Part shown: piece by piece, positions 20,214 to 29,826 of the stretch
Numbering within the stretch: the first letter of the stretch is position 1
How the letters are laid out: the number at the start of each line of letters is the position of its first letter
Assembly (NCBI RefSeq): GCF_046097095.1
Contig: NZ_CP175699.1
Coordinates: forward strand, 186,001 to 250,000
Direction of reading: 5' to 3'
DNA: 64,000 nucleotides
From: Natrinema sp046097095
GTDB lineage: Archaea; Halobacteriota; Halobacteria; Halobacteriales; Natrialbaceae
Translations under genes and position numbers: made by a program
The notes under the pieces: generated by a model
Databases searched by the model: none
Told to the model about the DNA's origin: nothing
What the model saw: only the letters and a program-made list of their open reading frames with translations

Positions 20214-20698
20214 ATAGATGCATTTGGTAGGGAGATATTCAATCTTTGGGAGAGTGTGTCTCTCCAGCGCAATATTCTGGTCTTTGGCTATTCTATCTGT
20301 TGATTTGAGTATCACAAATCACAGCTGAAGCCCGAAAAGGAACGGTATAGCGATCATCAAGCGCGGGTATCCTGTTGTAGTACGTGTCGTCTCGTTAGTC
20401 ACAAACCGTATCGTTCTATCTGGAACCGACTACGGATTTGATATATTCAATCGGGCCGGAGAGTTCTACGAGCACACTCTAAACGCATATTACGTACGAT
20501 CTCGGTGACGATTGCGTCACTCGCCACGAGGCATTACAAGAATACCACTGTAAACACTCTCCTGCATGAACTATCATCGTATTTTGACCATTTCAAATCA
20601 AGGGCGAGGGGAGGGGGACGAGGTATAATTAGGTTGTGGTATAGGTTATCATTCCCTCAAAGTAAGGGTGTATATGACGGGGCAAATGTTGTACGACT
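20214..20698. promoter_or_regulatory. Divergent promoter region
   Basis: 485 bp between divergent aldehyde dehydrogenase and amidohydrolase genes, with no ORF supported. It presumably carries both promoters. No operator repeat was found. Confidence 0.3.
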
Positions 20699-21817
20699 AT
20701 GCTCGAGTCAGACGAGAGTCAGCCGAGACAAGAGACGTTAGATCAGTATTACGTCATCGACGGCGACTGTCACTACATGGAGTCGTTCCACGACGTCGCC
20801 GAGTACATGGAAGAGCCCTGGAAGACGAAGTTCGAGGGCAGCAACTTCGACGAGAAGGGCGCAAAGCAGAATCTCAGTTCGTTTTTCCCCTTCTCGACCG
20901 GAGATCGGCAGGCCCACGGAAAGGTTACTCGCGAACACTCCTCGTACCCTGACGATCCCGAAACACCCGAACGGATCCGTGAGGGGATGGAGTCCATCGG
21001 CGTCGACGAGACGCTACTGATCTCGCATCTCATTCTCGCCGGAGCGGGAACGACTGCTGACGACGACCGCCAGAGCGTATTCGCGAAGGCGTACGTCGAG
21101 TACATGCAGGAAGAAGTGCTCGATCCCGACGATGGAATTCACGGTCTGGCTCCGATCCCGTACGGCGATATCGACGCATCGATGGAGATCCTCGATCGCG
21201 TTAAGGACAATGACGCGTACGTCGGTGCCTGTTTCGTCACCGCGGGTGCGACACCCCCGCTGGGCAATCGCAAGTACGACCCGCTCTACGAGCGGTGCGA
21301 GGAGCTGGGACTGCCAGCGGTCTTCCACACTGGCGGTGCTGGCCTTGACGAGTACGTCCGCGCGGGCTACCAAGAGATGATTGAGACGCACACGCTGGGC
21401 TTCCTCGAGTCAAACATGTCTCAAATCGTCAGCCTCGTCTGCCAGGGCATTCCGGAGAAGTTCCCCGACCTGGACATCGTCTTCATGGAGTCAGGCGTCA
21501 CCTACCTTCCCGGCTTGATCACACGCCTCGATGAGGAATACCTCAAACGCCCCGAAGAGGCACCGCTGCTCGAGAAGAAGCCCGGTGAGTATATCACCGA
21601 CTTCTACTATGGAACTCAGCCCCTGGAGGTGTCGGCCGACTCGGCGTACCTTGAGAAGTGCTTCGACATGATCGGCACGGACAGCCTGATGTATGCGTCG
21701 GACTACCCCCACTGGGACTACGACCGACCGACGACTGTCGCCGATCTCCCGTTCCTCTCGGAAGACGAGAAGAAACAAATCCTCTCGGAGAATGCGAAGG
21801 AGGTGTTCGACTTATGA
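20699..21817 (+). CDS. Amidohydrolase-2-family metal-dependent hydrolase/decarboxylase
   Basis: A 372-residue TIM-barrel protein. The N-terminal metal motif is DGDCHYME (Asp23/His25). Central AVFHTGG supplies another His, and the C-terminal YASDYPHWDYD supplies the catalytic Asp and the typical SDYPH ending. The family includes decarboxylases such as ACMSD-like and dihydroxybenzoate types as well as hydrolases; the reaction cannot be fixed. The last codons overlap the next gene by 4 bp (ATGA), so it is translationally coupled to a Rieske ferredoxin, a specific hint that they serve one pathway. Confidence 0.8.
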   Translation: MLESDESQPRQETLDQYYVIDGDCHYMESFHDVAEYMEEPWKTKFEGSNFDEKGAKQNLSSFFPFSTGDRQAHGKVTREHSSYPDDPETPERIREGMESIGVDETLLISHLILAGAGTTADDDRQSVFAKAYVEYMQEEVLDPDDGIHGLAPIPYGDIDASMEILDRVKDNDAYVGACFVTAGATPPLGNRKYDPLYERCEELGLPAVFHTGGAGLDEYVRAGYQEMIETHTLGFLESNMSQIVSLVCQGIPEKFPDLDIVFMESGVTYLPGLITRLDEEYLKRPEEAPLLEKKPGEYITDFYYGTQPLEVSADSAYLEKCFDMIGTDSLMYASDYPHWDYDRPTTVADLPFLSEDEKKQILSENAKEVFDL

Positions 21818-22197
21818 GCGACGCGGACCTGATCGAGGTGAAATCCAAGGCGGAGTTCGAAGACGGCGACCGCGAACTCGTCGAGGTGAACGGAGCGGAA
21901 GTCGGCGTTATCTGCGTCGGCGGCGAGTTCCACGCCGTTCGGAACAAGTGTCTCCACGACTGCGGGCCGGTCGCCAAGGGGCAAGTCGGCAAGAAGCTCG
22001 TTGGCGAGTTCGTCGAGCCCGGAAAGCGCGTCGAAAAGAGCTACGCCGACGACGAACCGATCATCTCCTGTCCGTGGCACGGCTGGTCCTACGACCTCGA
22101 GACAGGTGAGCAACTTGCCGACAATGATCTCGTCCTGCCGACCTACGATGTGATCGTCGAAGACGGCGTCGTCTACGTGGACGGACAGCAAACCTGA
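21814..22197 (+). CDS. Rieske-type [2Fe-2S] ferredoxin with extended inter-ligand loop
   Basis: A 127-residue Rieske protein. Ligands are Cys46 and His48 (KCLHDCG) and Cys86 and His89 (SCPWHGWSYDL). The stretch between the pairs is about 37 residues, roughly twice the usual 15-18, with an inserted basic and acidic segment around residues 57-82. No membrane anchor, so a soluble electron carrier. Coupled by ATGA overlap to the amidohydrolase. It could feed electrons to an oxygenase; the Rieske-less oxygenase paralogue at 62401 is a speculative client. Confidence 0.85.
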   Translation: MSDADLIEVKSKAEFEDGDRELVEVNGAEVGVICVGGEFHAVRNKCLHDCGPVAKGQVGKKLVGEFVEPGKRVEKSYADDEPIISCPWHGWSYDLETGEQLADNDLVLPTYDVIVEDGVVYVDGQQT

Positions 22198-22380
22198 TCT
22201 ACGGACGGACGACCCGAGGCAAGTACCGTGGTAGACACAGGCGACACGAGGGTGAGAGCATACTGTACTGCTCGCAGTGCTGTAGTTGGCAACAGAAAGC
22301 CGTCTCGTCCGTACTAATCGATACCGCTTGTAATTCGAACGTGGTTGCCGGTATTGGATCGATGTCGAAAGGGATTCGAA

Positions 22381-22710
22381 CTAACACAGCGGATAGAGAC
22401 CTTCTATACCCCCTATCGAAGATTCTCGTCTGTAACGGCGAAATTGAGGCCCTTGAATCTCGATATCGGCAGTAGTTCTGCCGTGTAGTGCACTACGAAT
22501 AACAATCTCTATCTCAGCCACGAGGGCCGGGATCCCTCGGTCGACGAGTTCCTCCTGTTCAGCAATCCACGGATGGCTGTCGGACTCGTAGATGACGGCC
22601 GTACTGCCGGTTAAGACAACGTCGTCCGCCTCGTCAAGGGGCATACGTTCGCCTATAACGAAATCGACTTCCTCAGCGGTGCGAACTGCGCTGCCAACGC
22701 GTTACAGTGA
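22381..22710 (-). pseudogene. Degenerate unidentified gene
   Basis: One frame reads SAVRTAEEVDFVIGERM and runs without a stop to 22381 (87 residues from the first Met). The codons upstream are disrupted by frame changes. The DVVLTGSTAVIYES and ELVDRGIPALVAEIE stretches vaguely recall a PIN-like fold, but the acidic signature is not clear. I do not assign a family. Confidence 0.3.
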
Positions 22711-22779
22711 TACTTACACTCCAGATTAACTTCATTGCGAAGCGCGTACAACTCCAGCGAATCTATATTGGCTACATAT

Positions 22780-23180
22780 CTATTTATTGAGTGACTAGTG
22801 CGATTACTGTGTGTTATAGTAGTGGACAAACCGTTCAATTATTACTCTAGTGCTTGCCCGACTGCCGTCTCACGAGCCATGGAAGCGGTCGATCCGAATT
22901 TTGAACGTGTGAAACCACTTTCCGATGTGGGTTCGATTGACATAGTCGAGGTGACCATGCGATTCGACTCGAGAGAGGGCAATCAGACAGCCAGCACCAT
23001 CGACGAGAAACTCAGCCACGGAGAAATCGTGTTTCTCGGCGAGTCCATGCAGAAACGCAGCAGTTGGATCTGTGCCTCGCCGTCTAAAAAGTGCGACATC
23101 GAGGATGAGCTTCGTGTCAAGATATATTGTATCGTATATCCAAGACTGTTCGAAGCATATCTTGGCAGTAATTTTATCAG
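22780..23180 (-). mobile_element. IS6-family transposase remnant
   Basis: The minus strand reads LDTKLILDVALFRRRG, then FLHGLAEKHDFSVAEFLVDGAG, then HIGKWFHTFKIRIDRFHGS. These are the DDE-domain segments of haloarchaeal IS6-type transposases. After FHGS a TGA replaces the usual Trp, and the frame continues into RFVHYYNTQ with further stops. The N-terminal third and the terminal repeats are missing. A dead insertion sequence. Confidence 0.7.
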
Positions 23181-23191
23181 CCGCGACCCAC

Positions 23192-23316
23192 GACGGCGAA
23201 GCCGTCCTCAGAACGCGTCGCGTTCTGCTGTCGAGGCGAACCGAAGATTTGCCGACCATTGGAGCGCTTTGCGCTCCAAGAGGCCGCACGAGAGCGAAGC
23301 TCTCGTGGACGTCGGC
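23192..23316. repeat. Cluster of four perfect hairpins
   Basis: Four inverted repeats lie close together: 23192-23206 (6-bp arms, GAA loop), 23209-23227 (9-bp arms, 1-nt centre), 23259-23279 (9-bp arms, TTT loop) and 23287-23307 (9-bp arms, GAA loop). The last two are enclosed by a 6-bp outer stem (GCCGAC 23251-23256 with GTCGGC 23311-23316), giving a possible three-way junction. A fifth hairpin (7-bp arms, TGAC loop) is at 23448-23465. The style recalls IS200/IS605-type element ends, which is inference. Confidence 0.6.
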
Positions 23317-23632
23317 GGATCTGAACGATGTCAGACAGCCGATTCATCCAGTGCCAGATTGCTTAATGAGAGCGTTCTACGTCGAGTGACCGAAGAGTCG
23401 TTTGTGTCTCCCGAAGCGAACAACCAGTTGCATGGAGCCGGACGGCGAACGCCCTGACGGGCGTTGCCACCCGCTCACGCTCCCAATGTTCATCAAAATC
23501 CGCCATGTAGCTTTCGCTGAGCAGGTCTGTGAGCATAGATCCAACCAAACTCTACGACCTGCTCATTTTTCAAACTGGCCTAACTAGACGCTGCCTTATC
23601 GAGGGAGCGATCTTAGGCCCAGAAAGTCCAGC

Positions 23633-25297
23633 CTACAGCACCTCCTCTTTGAGTGCCTGTTTGTCGAGTTTTCCCATATCCGTTAGAGGCATCTCGTTTC
23701 GGATAATCACCTCTCGTGGCCGCTTATATGCGGCCATGTTCTCGGCACCCCACGAAACGATCTCGTCAGCGGTCAGCCCATCGTCAACGAGGGTGACGAC
23801 TGCGATTACCTCCTCACCGCGGGTTTCGTGATTTCGTCCGAAGACGGCGGCGTTGTTGATCCCGTCGTGGGTCTTGAGGATCTTCTCGACCTCGGTCGGC
23901 GAAACGGAGTATCCACTGGATTTGATCATGCTCTTGCGCCGGCCGAGGAAGTAGAGGTAGCCGTCCTCAGTCATGCGACCGATGTCGCCCGTGAGGACGT
24001 AGCCCTCGTACATGGTCTCCGCAGTCTTCTCTGGTTTCTCCCAGTAGCCTTCCATCACCGACGGTGACTTCACGCTGATCTCGCCGATTTCGCCGCGCGG
24101 CACCTCTTCGTGGGTCTCCCAATCTCGGATCACGATGTCGACGTCGTGTGCAGGGAGGCCGACGAACCCCTCTTCAACGATGCCGAGTTTCCGAGTGAAG
24201 GTGTCCTTGGTGTGGGTTTCGCTCAGTCCGTAGGCCCCCTCTGCTATTTCGGCACCGGTGACCTCGTGCCATCGGTCAGCGAGTTCCTGCGTGAGACCCT
24301 CACCAAAGCTCGAGACTGGATTGTACTCGAAGGATGTGAGGTCGTACGTATCTCGGTCCGGATGGTCGAGTACTTCCCGAACCATCGGCGTCGTGAGCCA
24401 GAAGTGTGTGGGCCGATACCGCTCAGCGACCTCCATGACCGCCTCAGGTTCGTAGCGTGTCAAGAGGGCGGTGGCACCGCCCCCGACCAGCGGGGTGTCG
24501 ACGGTGTTCAGCTTTCCGGCGACGTGAAAAACGGGCATGACTCCGAAGTGAACGTCCTCCTCATCGAAGTTGTAAAGCGTCGCGTTGGTGCCTGCCTTGT
24601 GGAGAATCGTCTCGTAGGTGTGCATGCATCCCTTCGGTAGACCAGTCGTCCCGGACGTGTACTGGAGAAGACACACGTCGTCCATATCATGGTCGACGTC
24701 GGGCGCCGACTCTCCAGCGTGATCGTCGAGCACGTCGGCCAGGAACTCCCCGTCAGTGGGGAGTTCGTCGGGAGTGGCTGCGATCAGTTCGCCCATCTCA
24801 TCGTGGATCGCGGGGACCGGCTCCTCGGGGAGGTAGCGATCTAATCGCGTGTAAACGGCGTCCTCCAGTGCCGTCTCGTCCCAGACGTTCGCGATGATAT
24901 CGCCGAACGACGCGAGCGTGAGCACGACGCCGACGTCGGCGTCGTTGAGTTGATACTCCACACGGTGTTCCTTCGACATCGGATTGCAGGGGCTTACCTT
25001 CATGCCCAGCTTGTGTGCGGCGTGGTACCCGACGTAGAACTGGGGACAGTTCTGGAGGAAGAGCAAGATGGTGTCTCCCTTCCCGTAGCCGCGGTCGGCG
25101 AGATAGCTCGCAAACGCATCGACGGCATCGTTCAGCTCCGCGAACGAGAGCGTTCGGCCGTAGAAGTTGAGCGCGATCTCGTCCGGACGCTCGTCTGCGT
25201 GGTGCTCGAGATATTCGTAGAGCGGACGTCTCCCGAGCGGCAGCTGGACCTCCGGTTCGATACCCTCCGGATATTGCTCCGGGTCTGTCGAAACCAT
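23633..25297 (-). CDS. AMP-forming acyl-CoA synthetase/ligase
   Basis: A 554-residue ANL-superfamily ligase that activates a carboxylic acid to its CoA thioester via an acyl-adenylate. Core motifs: P-loop-like YTSGTTGLPKG (213-223), AYGLSET, TGDIGRMTEDGYLYFLGR and the C-terminal catalytic Lys543 in GKLDKQ. Which acid is unknown: fatty, aromatic and betaine-type (CaiC-like) acids are all possible. It precedes an enoyl-CoA hydratase gene and the ABC transporter genes on the same strand, suggesting a CoA-dependent degradation route for an imported substrate. Confidence 0.88.
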   Translation of the reverse strand: MVSTDPEQYPEGIEPEVQLPLGRRPLYEYLEHHADERPDEIALNFYGRTLSFAELNDAVDAFASYLADRGYGKGDTILLFLQNCPQFYVGYHAAHKLGMKVSPCNPMSKEHRVEYQLNDADVGVVLTLASFGDIIANVWDETALEDAVYTRLDRYLPEEPVPAIHDEMGELIAATPDELPTDGEFLADVLDDHAGESAPDVDHDMDDVCLLQYTSGTTGLPKGCMHTYETILHKAGTNATLYNFDEEDVHFGVMPVFHVAGKLNTVDTPLVGGGATALLTRYEPEAVMEVAERYRPTHFWLTTPMVREVLDHPDRDTYDLTSFEYNPVSSFGEGLTQELADRWHEVTGAEIAEGAYGLSETHTKDTFTRKLGIVEEGFVGLPAHDVDIVIRDWETHEEVPRGEIGEISVKSPSVMEGYWEKPEKTAETMYEGYVLTGDIGRMTEDGYLYFLGRRKSMIKSSGYSVSPTEVEKILKTHDGINNAAVFGRNHETRGEEVIAVVTLVDDGLTADEIVSWGAENMAAYKRPREVIIRNEMPLTDMGKLDKQALKEEVL

Positions 25298-25645
25298 GAG
25301 TTATCATATCATGCGTAAGCACCTTAAAGATTCGGCGGCGTTTTCGGCTGTCGGTCTGCAACTGTGGTGTGGCTGGACGCCTACGAGACGCAGATAGGGC
25401 TGGATGCTTTAGCGGCCGAACGCGGAGAGACCCGAGTGATTGGAGGAAAGCGAGTACAAGCAGCTACGCCTGTGCAGGTGACGCTCCGAGGCTGCTGTGC
25501 AACTAGACGAAAATCAATCTGGGACTGCTGCCGTCTCGGACCGACCCCACTCTAGAAACAAACGGGACATCCTGCTCGTGGCGTCTCGGAAAGACCGATT
25601 GTGAGTGCCTATTACTACCCTCAGTGACCGGCGAAAGGTGGCCGT
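25298..25645. other. Intergenic region, nothing recognised
   Basis: 348 bp between two minus-strand genes. It holds a 63-codon plus-strand frame (25364-25555) without recognisable features, which I do not consider a gene. The promoter of the ligase gene must lie at its left end. Confidence 0.3.
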
Positions 25646-26296
25646 TCAAAAAACGTCGCCAATCTGCCGGACGATGTCCGCTTCGTGCTCGCTGATCTTT
25701 TCCAGTAACTTCGTGGCAGCCGCGTCCACCTCGTCTTCGGGAACGACGGCGTTCACGAGACCGAGCGCCCTGGCCTGCGACGGGTCGATCGGCTCGCCCG
25801 TCATGACCATCTCCTTGGCGACGCGGGGACCGACGACGTCGCCGAGGTGTTCGATCCGCGAGACGCTCGGGCAGACATCGTAGGTGATTTCGGGGAAGGA
25901 AAACGTGGTGTCCTCGCCCAGAATCACGAAGTCACATTCGACGGACATTCCGAATGCGGCGCCGATGACGGCCCCCTTCCCGGCCATCGCTGTGGGATAG
26001 GGGTACTCGCCGATATGCTCACAGAGCTGGCGCATCGTTTCGTCGACATCGCCGAACTCGGTATCGTAGTCGTCGGATGCAACGATATCGGTGTCCATAC
26101 CTGCACAGGTGACATCGCCGTTGCCGGTGAGCAGGACGTGGGCACCGGGGTCGGCCGCGAGGTCCTCAAACACCTCGTACACACCGTTGATGAGCTCGGG
26201 CGTTAGAGCGTTGAGCTTCTCCGGTCGGTTCAACGAGATCGTTAGCAGGTCGCCGTTCTGTTTGGTCTCGACAAGCTCGGTCACAGTGCTCGCCAT
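25646..26296 (-). CDS. Enoyl-CoA hydratase/isomerase family protein, short form
   Basis: A 216-residue crotonase-fold protein. The oxyanion-hole region KGAVIGAAFGMSVECDF is present. Of the two catalytic glutamates of true hydratases, only the second (SFPEITYD) is kept; the position of the first (usually in GGGCEL) appears to be Gly. The C-terminal trimerisation helices are shorter than the usual 255-260-residue family length. Start MASTVTE at 26296 preferred over 26320. Likely an isomerase or another crotonase activity rather than a standard hydratase. Confidence 0.75.
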   Translation of the reverse strand: MASTVTELVETKQNGDLLTISLNRPEKLNALTPELINGVYEVFEDLAADPGAHVLLTGNGDVTCAGMDTDIVASDDYDTEFGDVDETMRQLCEHIGEYPYPTAMAGKGAVIGAAFGMSVECDFVILGEDTTFSFPEITYDVCPSVSRIEHLGDVVGPRVAKEMVMTGEPIDPSQARALGLVNAVVPEDEVDAAATKLLEKISEHEADIVRQIGDVF

Positions 26297-26460
26297 ATCT
26301 CGAGGACAGTCGCCATCCACTTATAACTTCCTGCTAACATTTACGAATAATATCGGTAACATCGAATCAAACAACGTCGGCTTCGCCCTGTCAGGGCTCG
26401 CCGTGACTCCGCCCGACCATTGCTCCGGGCACGACGGCCAGGCGGCGGCAACCAGTCTAG

Positions 26461-27336
26461 CTACCGGCCGATCTGGAATCCGACCATGATGTACTTCTGA
26501 AGGAAGAACACCAACAGGAGCGGGGGCACGATGATCATGAATCCGGCAGCGTTCACGATGCCCCAGTTCACTTGCTGAGAGGCCAGGAAGTCCTTGATCC
26601 CGACCGGGAACGTCTTCGCAGACGTCTCCGTCATGAGGACGACGGCCATGGTGAAGTCGTTCCAGGAGACGGCGAACGCGAAGATCGCGATGGCAATGAT
26701 GCCCGGCAGCGCCATGGGTAACACGATCTTGCGGAAGGTCTGGAACCGGGTCGCGCCGTAGATCCAGGCGGACTCTTCGTAGGCGATCGGGACCGTCTGG
26801 AAGTACTGCCACATCAGCCAGAGGCAGAAAGGCAGTGCGATAGCCGTGTGTGCCACCATGAGCACGAGTGGGGTGTTGAGCAGTCCCAGGTTGTAGAAGA
26901 TTATGTATAGCGGGATACCTAGCAGGATCGGCGGGAACATATAGGTCAGCAGGACGGTTCGCGCCAGAGTCTTCTTACTCCGGAACTCCGACCGCGTGAG
27001 ACCGTACCCACCGAGCGTCGCGAGCGTGGTCGTCAGTAGCGTCGCCCCGATCGCAACGATAATCGAGTTGCCGAGGTAGGTCGGGAACACCGTCTCCGTC
27101 AACAGCACGCTGAAGTTCTCGAGCGTCGGGTTCGAGGGGATGAGATGAGGCGTACCGAAGATCTGACTCGGCGTCTTGAACGCGCTCAACATCATCCACA
27201 ACACCGGGAACGCGATATAAATCAGCAGGCCGATGAGCACGGAGTACTGGACCACCTTGAGCAGGCGTCGCTTGGTGTGCGTCTCTATGAACTGATCGGG
27301 CCGTTCGAACGATTTCGTGCGGGTTTTCTCACTCAT
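26461..27336 (-). CDS. ABC transporter permease, CUT1 MalG-type
   Basis: A 291-residue inner-membrane subunit with six hydrophobic segments. The cytoplasmic EAA loop YEESAWIYGATRFQTFRKIVLPMALPG (split as EESAWIYGA and RKIVLPMALPG) contacts the ATPase. It is the second permease of a four-gene operon transcribed leftward from 30975 (ATPase, binding protein, permease, permease). Gap to the upstream permease is 6 bp. Confidence 0.9.
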   Translation of the reverse strand: MSEKTRTKSFERPDQFIETHTKRRLLKVVQYSVLIGLLIYIAFPVLWMMLSAFKTPSQIFGTPHLIPSNPTLENFSVLLTETVFPTYLGNSIIVAIGATLLTTTLATLGGYGLTRSEFRSKKTLARTVLLTYMFPPILLGIPLYIIFYNLGLLNTPLVLMVAHTAIALPFCLWLMWQYFQTVPIAYEESAWIYGATRFQTFRKIVLPMALPGIIAIAIFAFAVSWNDFTMAVVLMTETSAKTFPVGIKDFLASQQVNWGIVNAAGFMIIVPPLLLVFFLQKYIMVGFQIGR

Positions 27337-27342
27337 AGGTGA

Positions 27343-28290
27343 TCACGAGGTTGTTTCAATTTCTTCGCTGGGGTTGAACAGCGTGAAGTAGACGATTGCG
27401 AAGCAGATCAGGATCCCAAAGAGAGTCATCGCCGCGGCCGACCCCATGCCGAGTTCGAACTGGTGGAACGTCCGCTCGTACAGGTAGATCGGCAGGTTCG
27501 TCGTGGCCGAGAGCGGACCGCCCTCGGTGAACAGCCAGATCGAACTGTACTTGTTGAACATGAAGATCGAGCGAAGAAACACCACGAGCAGGATGGCGTT
27601 CTTGAGATTCGGGAGCGTCACTTCGCGAAACATCTGCCACGTCGACGCACCGCTGATCTTCGCCTGTTCGTAGAGCGTCTCGTCGATGGCCTGGAGCCGC
27701 GCCAGCAGGATGAGCGACACGAACGCTGTATACTTCCAGCTGGACGCGACGATCAGCGCGGGCATCACCAACTCGAGCGAGCCGAAGAAATTGATGCTCT
27801 CTGAGACGAGACCGGTCGACGTGAGCGCGTAGTTGAGCACGCCGTAGACGGGGTTGGCGATCCAGCGCCACATGATCACGACGGCGATCATGGGGACGAG
27901 ATACGGGAAGATCACCAGCGTCCGGACCACGGAGACGCCACGGAACGACTTGTTCGCCAACAGCGCCAGCGCGAGGCCGAGCAGCAACTGGAACGCCACC
28001 GACCCGACGGCGTATACCGTGCCGACCCAGAGCGCGTGCTGGAACGCCGCGTCGGTGAAGAGTTCGACGTAGTTTCCGATACCCACGAACTCGCCCGAGG
28101 CCTCGAGGATGCCGATGTCGTGGAGGCTCAGGTAGAAGATATACGCTATCGGGATCAGGAACAGCGACATGAGCAGGACGAGCGCGGGTGCGAACAGCAG
28201 GATCCCGAACCGGGACTTGCGGCTGCGCTGATCGGTCGTGGCAAGCCGATCGCGGAGCCGAGTGACCGAGTCACGCACTACGTCGATCAT
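27343..28290 (-). CDS. ABC transporter permease, CUT1 MalF-type
   Basis: A 315-residue membrane subunit with six transmembrane segments after a basic N-terminus. The EAA motif is YEQAKISGASTW followed by REVTLPNLKN. The start overlaps the stop of the binding-protein gene by 4 bp, confirming the operon. It pairs with the MalG-type subunit to form the channel for a sugar, glycoside or other CUT1 substrate. Confidence 0.9.
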   Translation of the reverse strand: MIDVVRDSVTRLRDRLATTDQRSRKSRFGILLFAPALVLLMSLFLIPIAYIFYLSLHDIGILEASGEFVGIGNYVELFTDAAFQHALWVGTVYAVGSVAFQLLLGLALALLANKSFRGVSVVRTLVIFPYLVPMIAVVIMWRWIANPVYGVLNYALTSTGLVSESINFFGSLELVMPALIVASSWKYTAFVSLILLARLQAIDETLYEQAKISGASTWQMFREVTLPNLKNAILLVVFLRSIFMFNKYSSIWLFTEGGPLSATTNLPIYLYERTFHQFELGMGSAAAMTLFGILICFAIVYFTLFNPSEEIETTS

Positions 28291-29699
28291 TCTGATACGT
28301 ACTCTCTGAGCGCGTCGGCCGTGTTGCTCACGGCCTCTTCGGGGCTCTGGCCCTCGACGGTCACGTACTGCATCATCTTGCCGTATTCGCCGGCCTGGTA
28401 CGCTTGGAGGTGGGGGATGTTCACTCCTCCGTCACCCATCGCCACCGCGTGGGGGTGCGCGTAGCCTTCCTCAATCAGACCGATGTGGAAGTCGATGATC
28501 TCGGAGCGCTGCTGAATAATGGGGTTGTCCCGCCACGCTTCGTTGCGCATTCCTTCCGGGGTGGGCGGGTTCTTGTAGAACGGGGTCGTGTGCAGGAAGT
28601 CGATGTAGCCGTCGCTGTTGTGGAACGTCTTGATCCACTCCTTGGCGGCGTCCTTGTTCTGGCTCGCCGACAGCAACATCTCCGTGCCGTGGTCTTGCTG
28701 GATCAGTCCGCCGTCATCACGGAGGTTGTCGTGGGGCTGATTTATCGGGATCGTATTGTTGAACTGCTCGGTCTTGCCCCGGTTGTCGAGGAGTGCGAGC
28801 ATGCGGCCAACGCCGTAGTTCACCGTCGCGGCCTTGCCGTTGACGTACAGCTCTTGCATGTCGGTCCAGCTGTAGTTGGGGCTCCCCTCGGACACCGGCT
28901 TCAGATCGTTCTTGAAGTACGAGAGCAACTCGGCGGCGCGACGCTTGTTCTCACCTTTGTCCAGGACGACCTCGTAGTTTCCGCGCGTTCCGGAATAGAT
29001 GTGGACGCCGTTCATGAACAAGAGGTTCATCCCCTGCATGGCGCCGCGCCCGCTGGCGGCCGACGAGTAGGCCCACAGCGACTTCCCGGTCTGGTCCTTG
29101 ATCTGCTGGCCCCACTGGGCGAAGTCGGACAGGCCCATATCGTGATTCACCCAGTCGTCCGGCATCGTCCCGCCGGCCTGCTTGACTAGATCACGCCGAA
29201 CGTCCAGACCGTGTAGCGTCGTCGAGTACACCGGGGCATACACCTCGTCGTCGTCGCCCGTGATAAAGGTCTCCTCAGGCGTTTCGCCCTCGTAGAGATC
29301 GTCGACGATGTCCGTGAGCGGGGCGAGCTGGTCCTGCGCGAACAGCGTCCCGGCGACGTTCATGTTGGCGATGACGAGGTCTGGGGGATTGCCGCCGCGA
29401 ATCATCTGGCTCACCGTTGAGATGACGTCGGTGAACCCAGTGTACTGCATGTTGACCGTGTTTCCCGTCTCCTCCTCGTACGTCTTGGCGATACTGTTCC
29501 AAGCGTCCTTCGCAGCCGAGGAACTGTTGTACGAGACGACGGTGATTCCCGAGTCCGCGCTGCCGTTGCCGAGCAGGGTGCTACACCCGGCCAACCCCGC
29601 GGTGATCATCGCCGCACCGCTCGTCTCGAGGACTCGTCGCCGACTGATCCTCCCGTGGCTGTCAGTACTGGCACCTACTGCTTTGCCATCTCTTGCCAT
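28287..29699 (-). CDS. ABC transporter extracellular solute-binding lipoprotein
   Basis: A 470-residue family-1 solute-binding protein. The N-terminus has a twin-arginine signal (SRRRVLE, residues 19-25) and an archaeal lipobox ending LAGC at Cys39, so it is exported folded by Tat and lipid-anchored outside. I choose ATG 29699 because it places the signal at the N-terminus; the frame extends 80 codons further upstream without signal character. The mature part has the NPPDLVIANM and Trp-rich substrate segments of the family. The ligand is unknown, and the neighbourhood of CoA-dependent catabolic genes makes a non-sugar substrate possible. Confidence 0.9.
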   Translation of the reverse strand: MARDGKAVGASTDSHGRISRRRVLETSGAAMITAGLAGCSTLLGNGSADSGITVVSYNSSSAAKDAWNSIAKTYEEETGNTVNMQYTGFTDVISTVSQMIRGGNPPDLVIANMNVAGTLFAQDQLAPLTDIVDDLYEGETPEETFITGDDDEVYAPVYSTTLHGLDVRRDLVKQAGGTMPDDWVNHDMGLSDFAQWGQQIKDQTGKSLWAYSSAASGRGAMQGMNLLFMNGVHIYSGTRGNYEVVLDKGENKRRAAELLSYFKNDLKPVSEGSPNYSWTDMQELYVNGKAATVNYGVGRMLALLDNRGKTEQFNNTIPINQPHDNLRDDGGLIQQDHGTEMLLSASQNKDAAKEWIKTFHNSDGYIDFLHTTPFYKNPPTPEGMRNEAWRDNPIIQQRSEIIDFHIGLIEEGYAHPHAVAMGDGGVNIPHLQAYQAGEYGKMMQYVTVEGQSPEEAVSNTADALREYVSE

Positions 29700-29826
29700 A
29701 CCACCACGGTTGTGATCATCACACAAATAAATTTCGGCGATCAAACCAGTTCGACCGAGATCTGCGGCTGATCGGGAACGGACGTCGATCTTGCGGCCGC
29801 GGAATTTACGATCGAATTCCGACAGT

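Noticed and set aside
23192..23316. CRISPR-like array
   Set aside because: The repeats are different palindromes, not a direct repeat with regular spacers; no cas genes.
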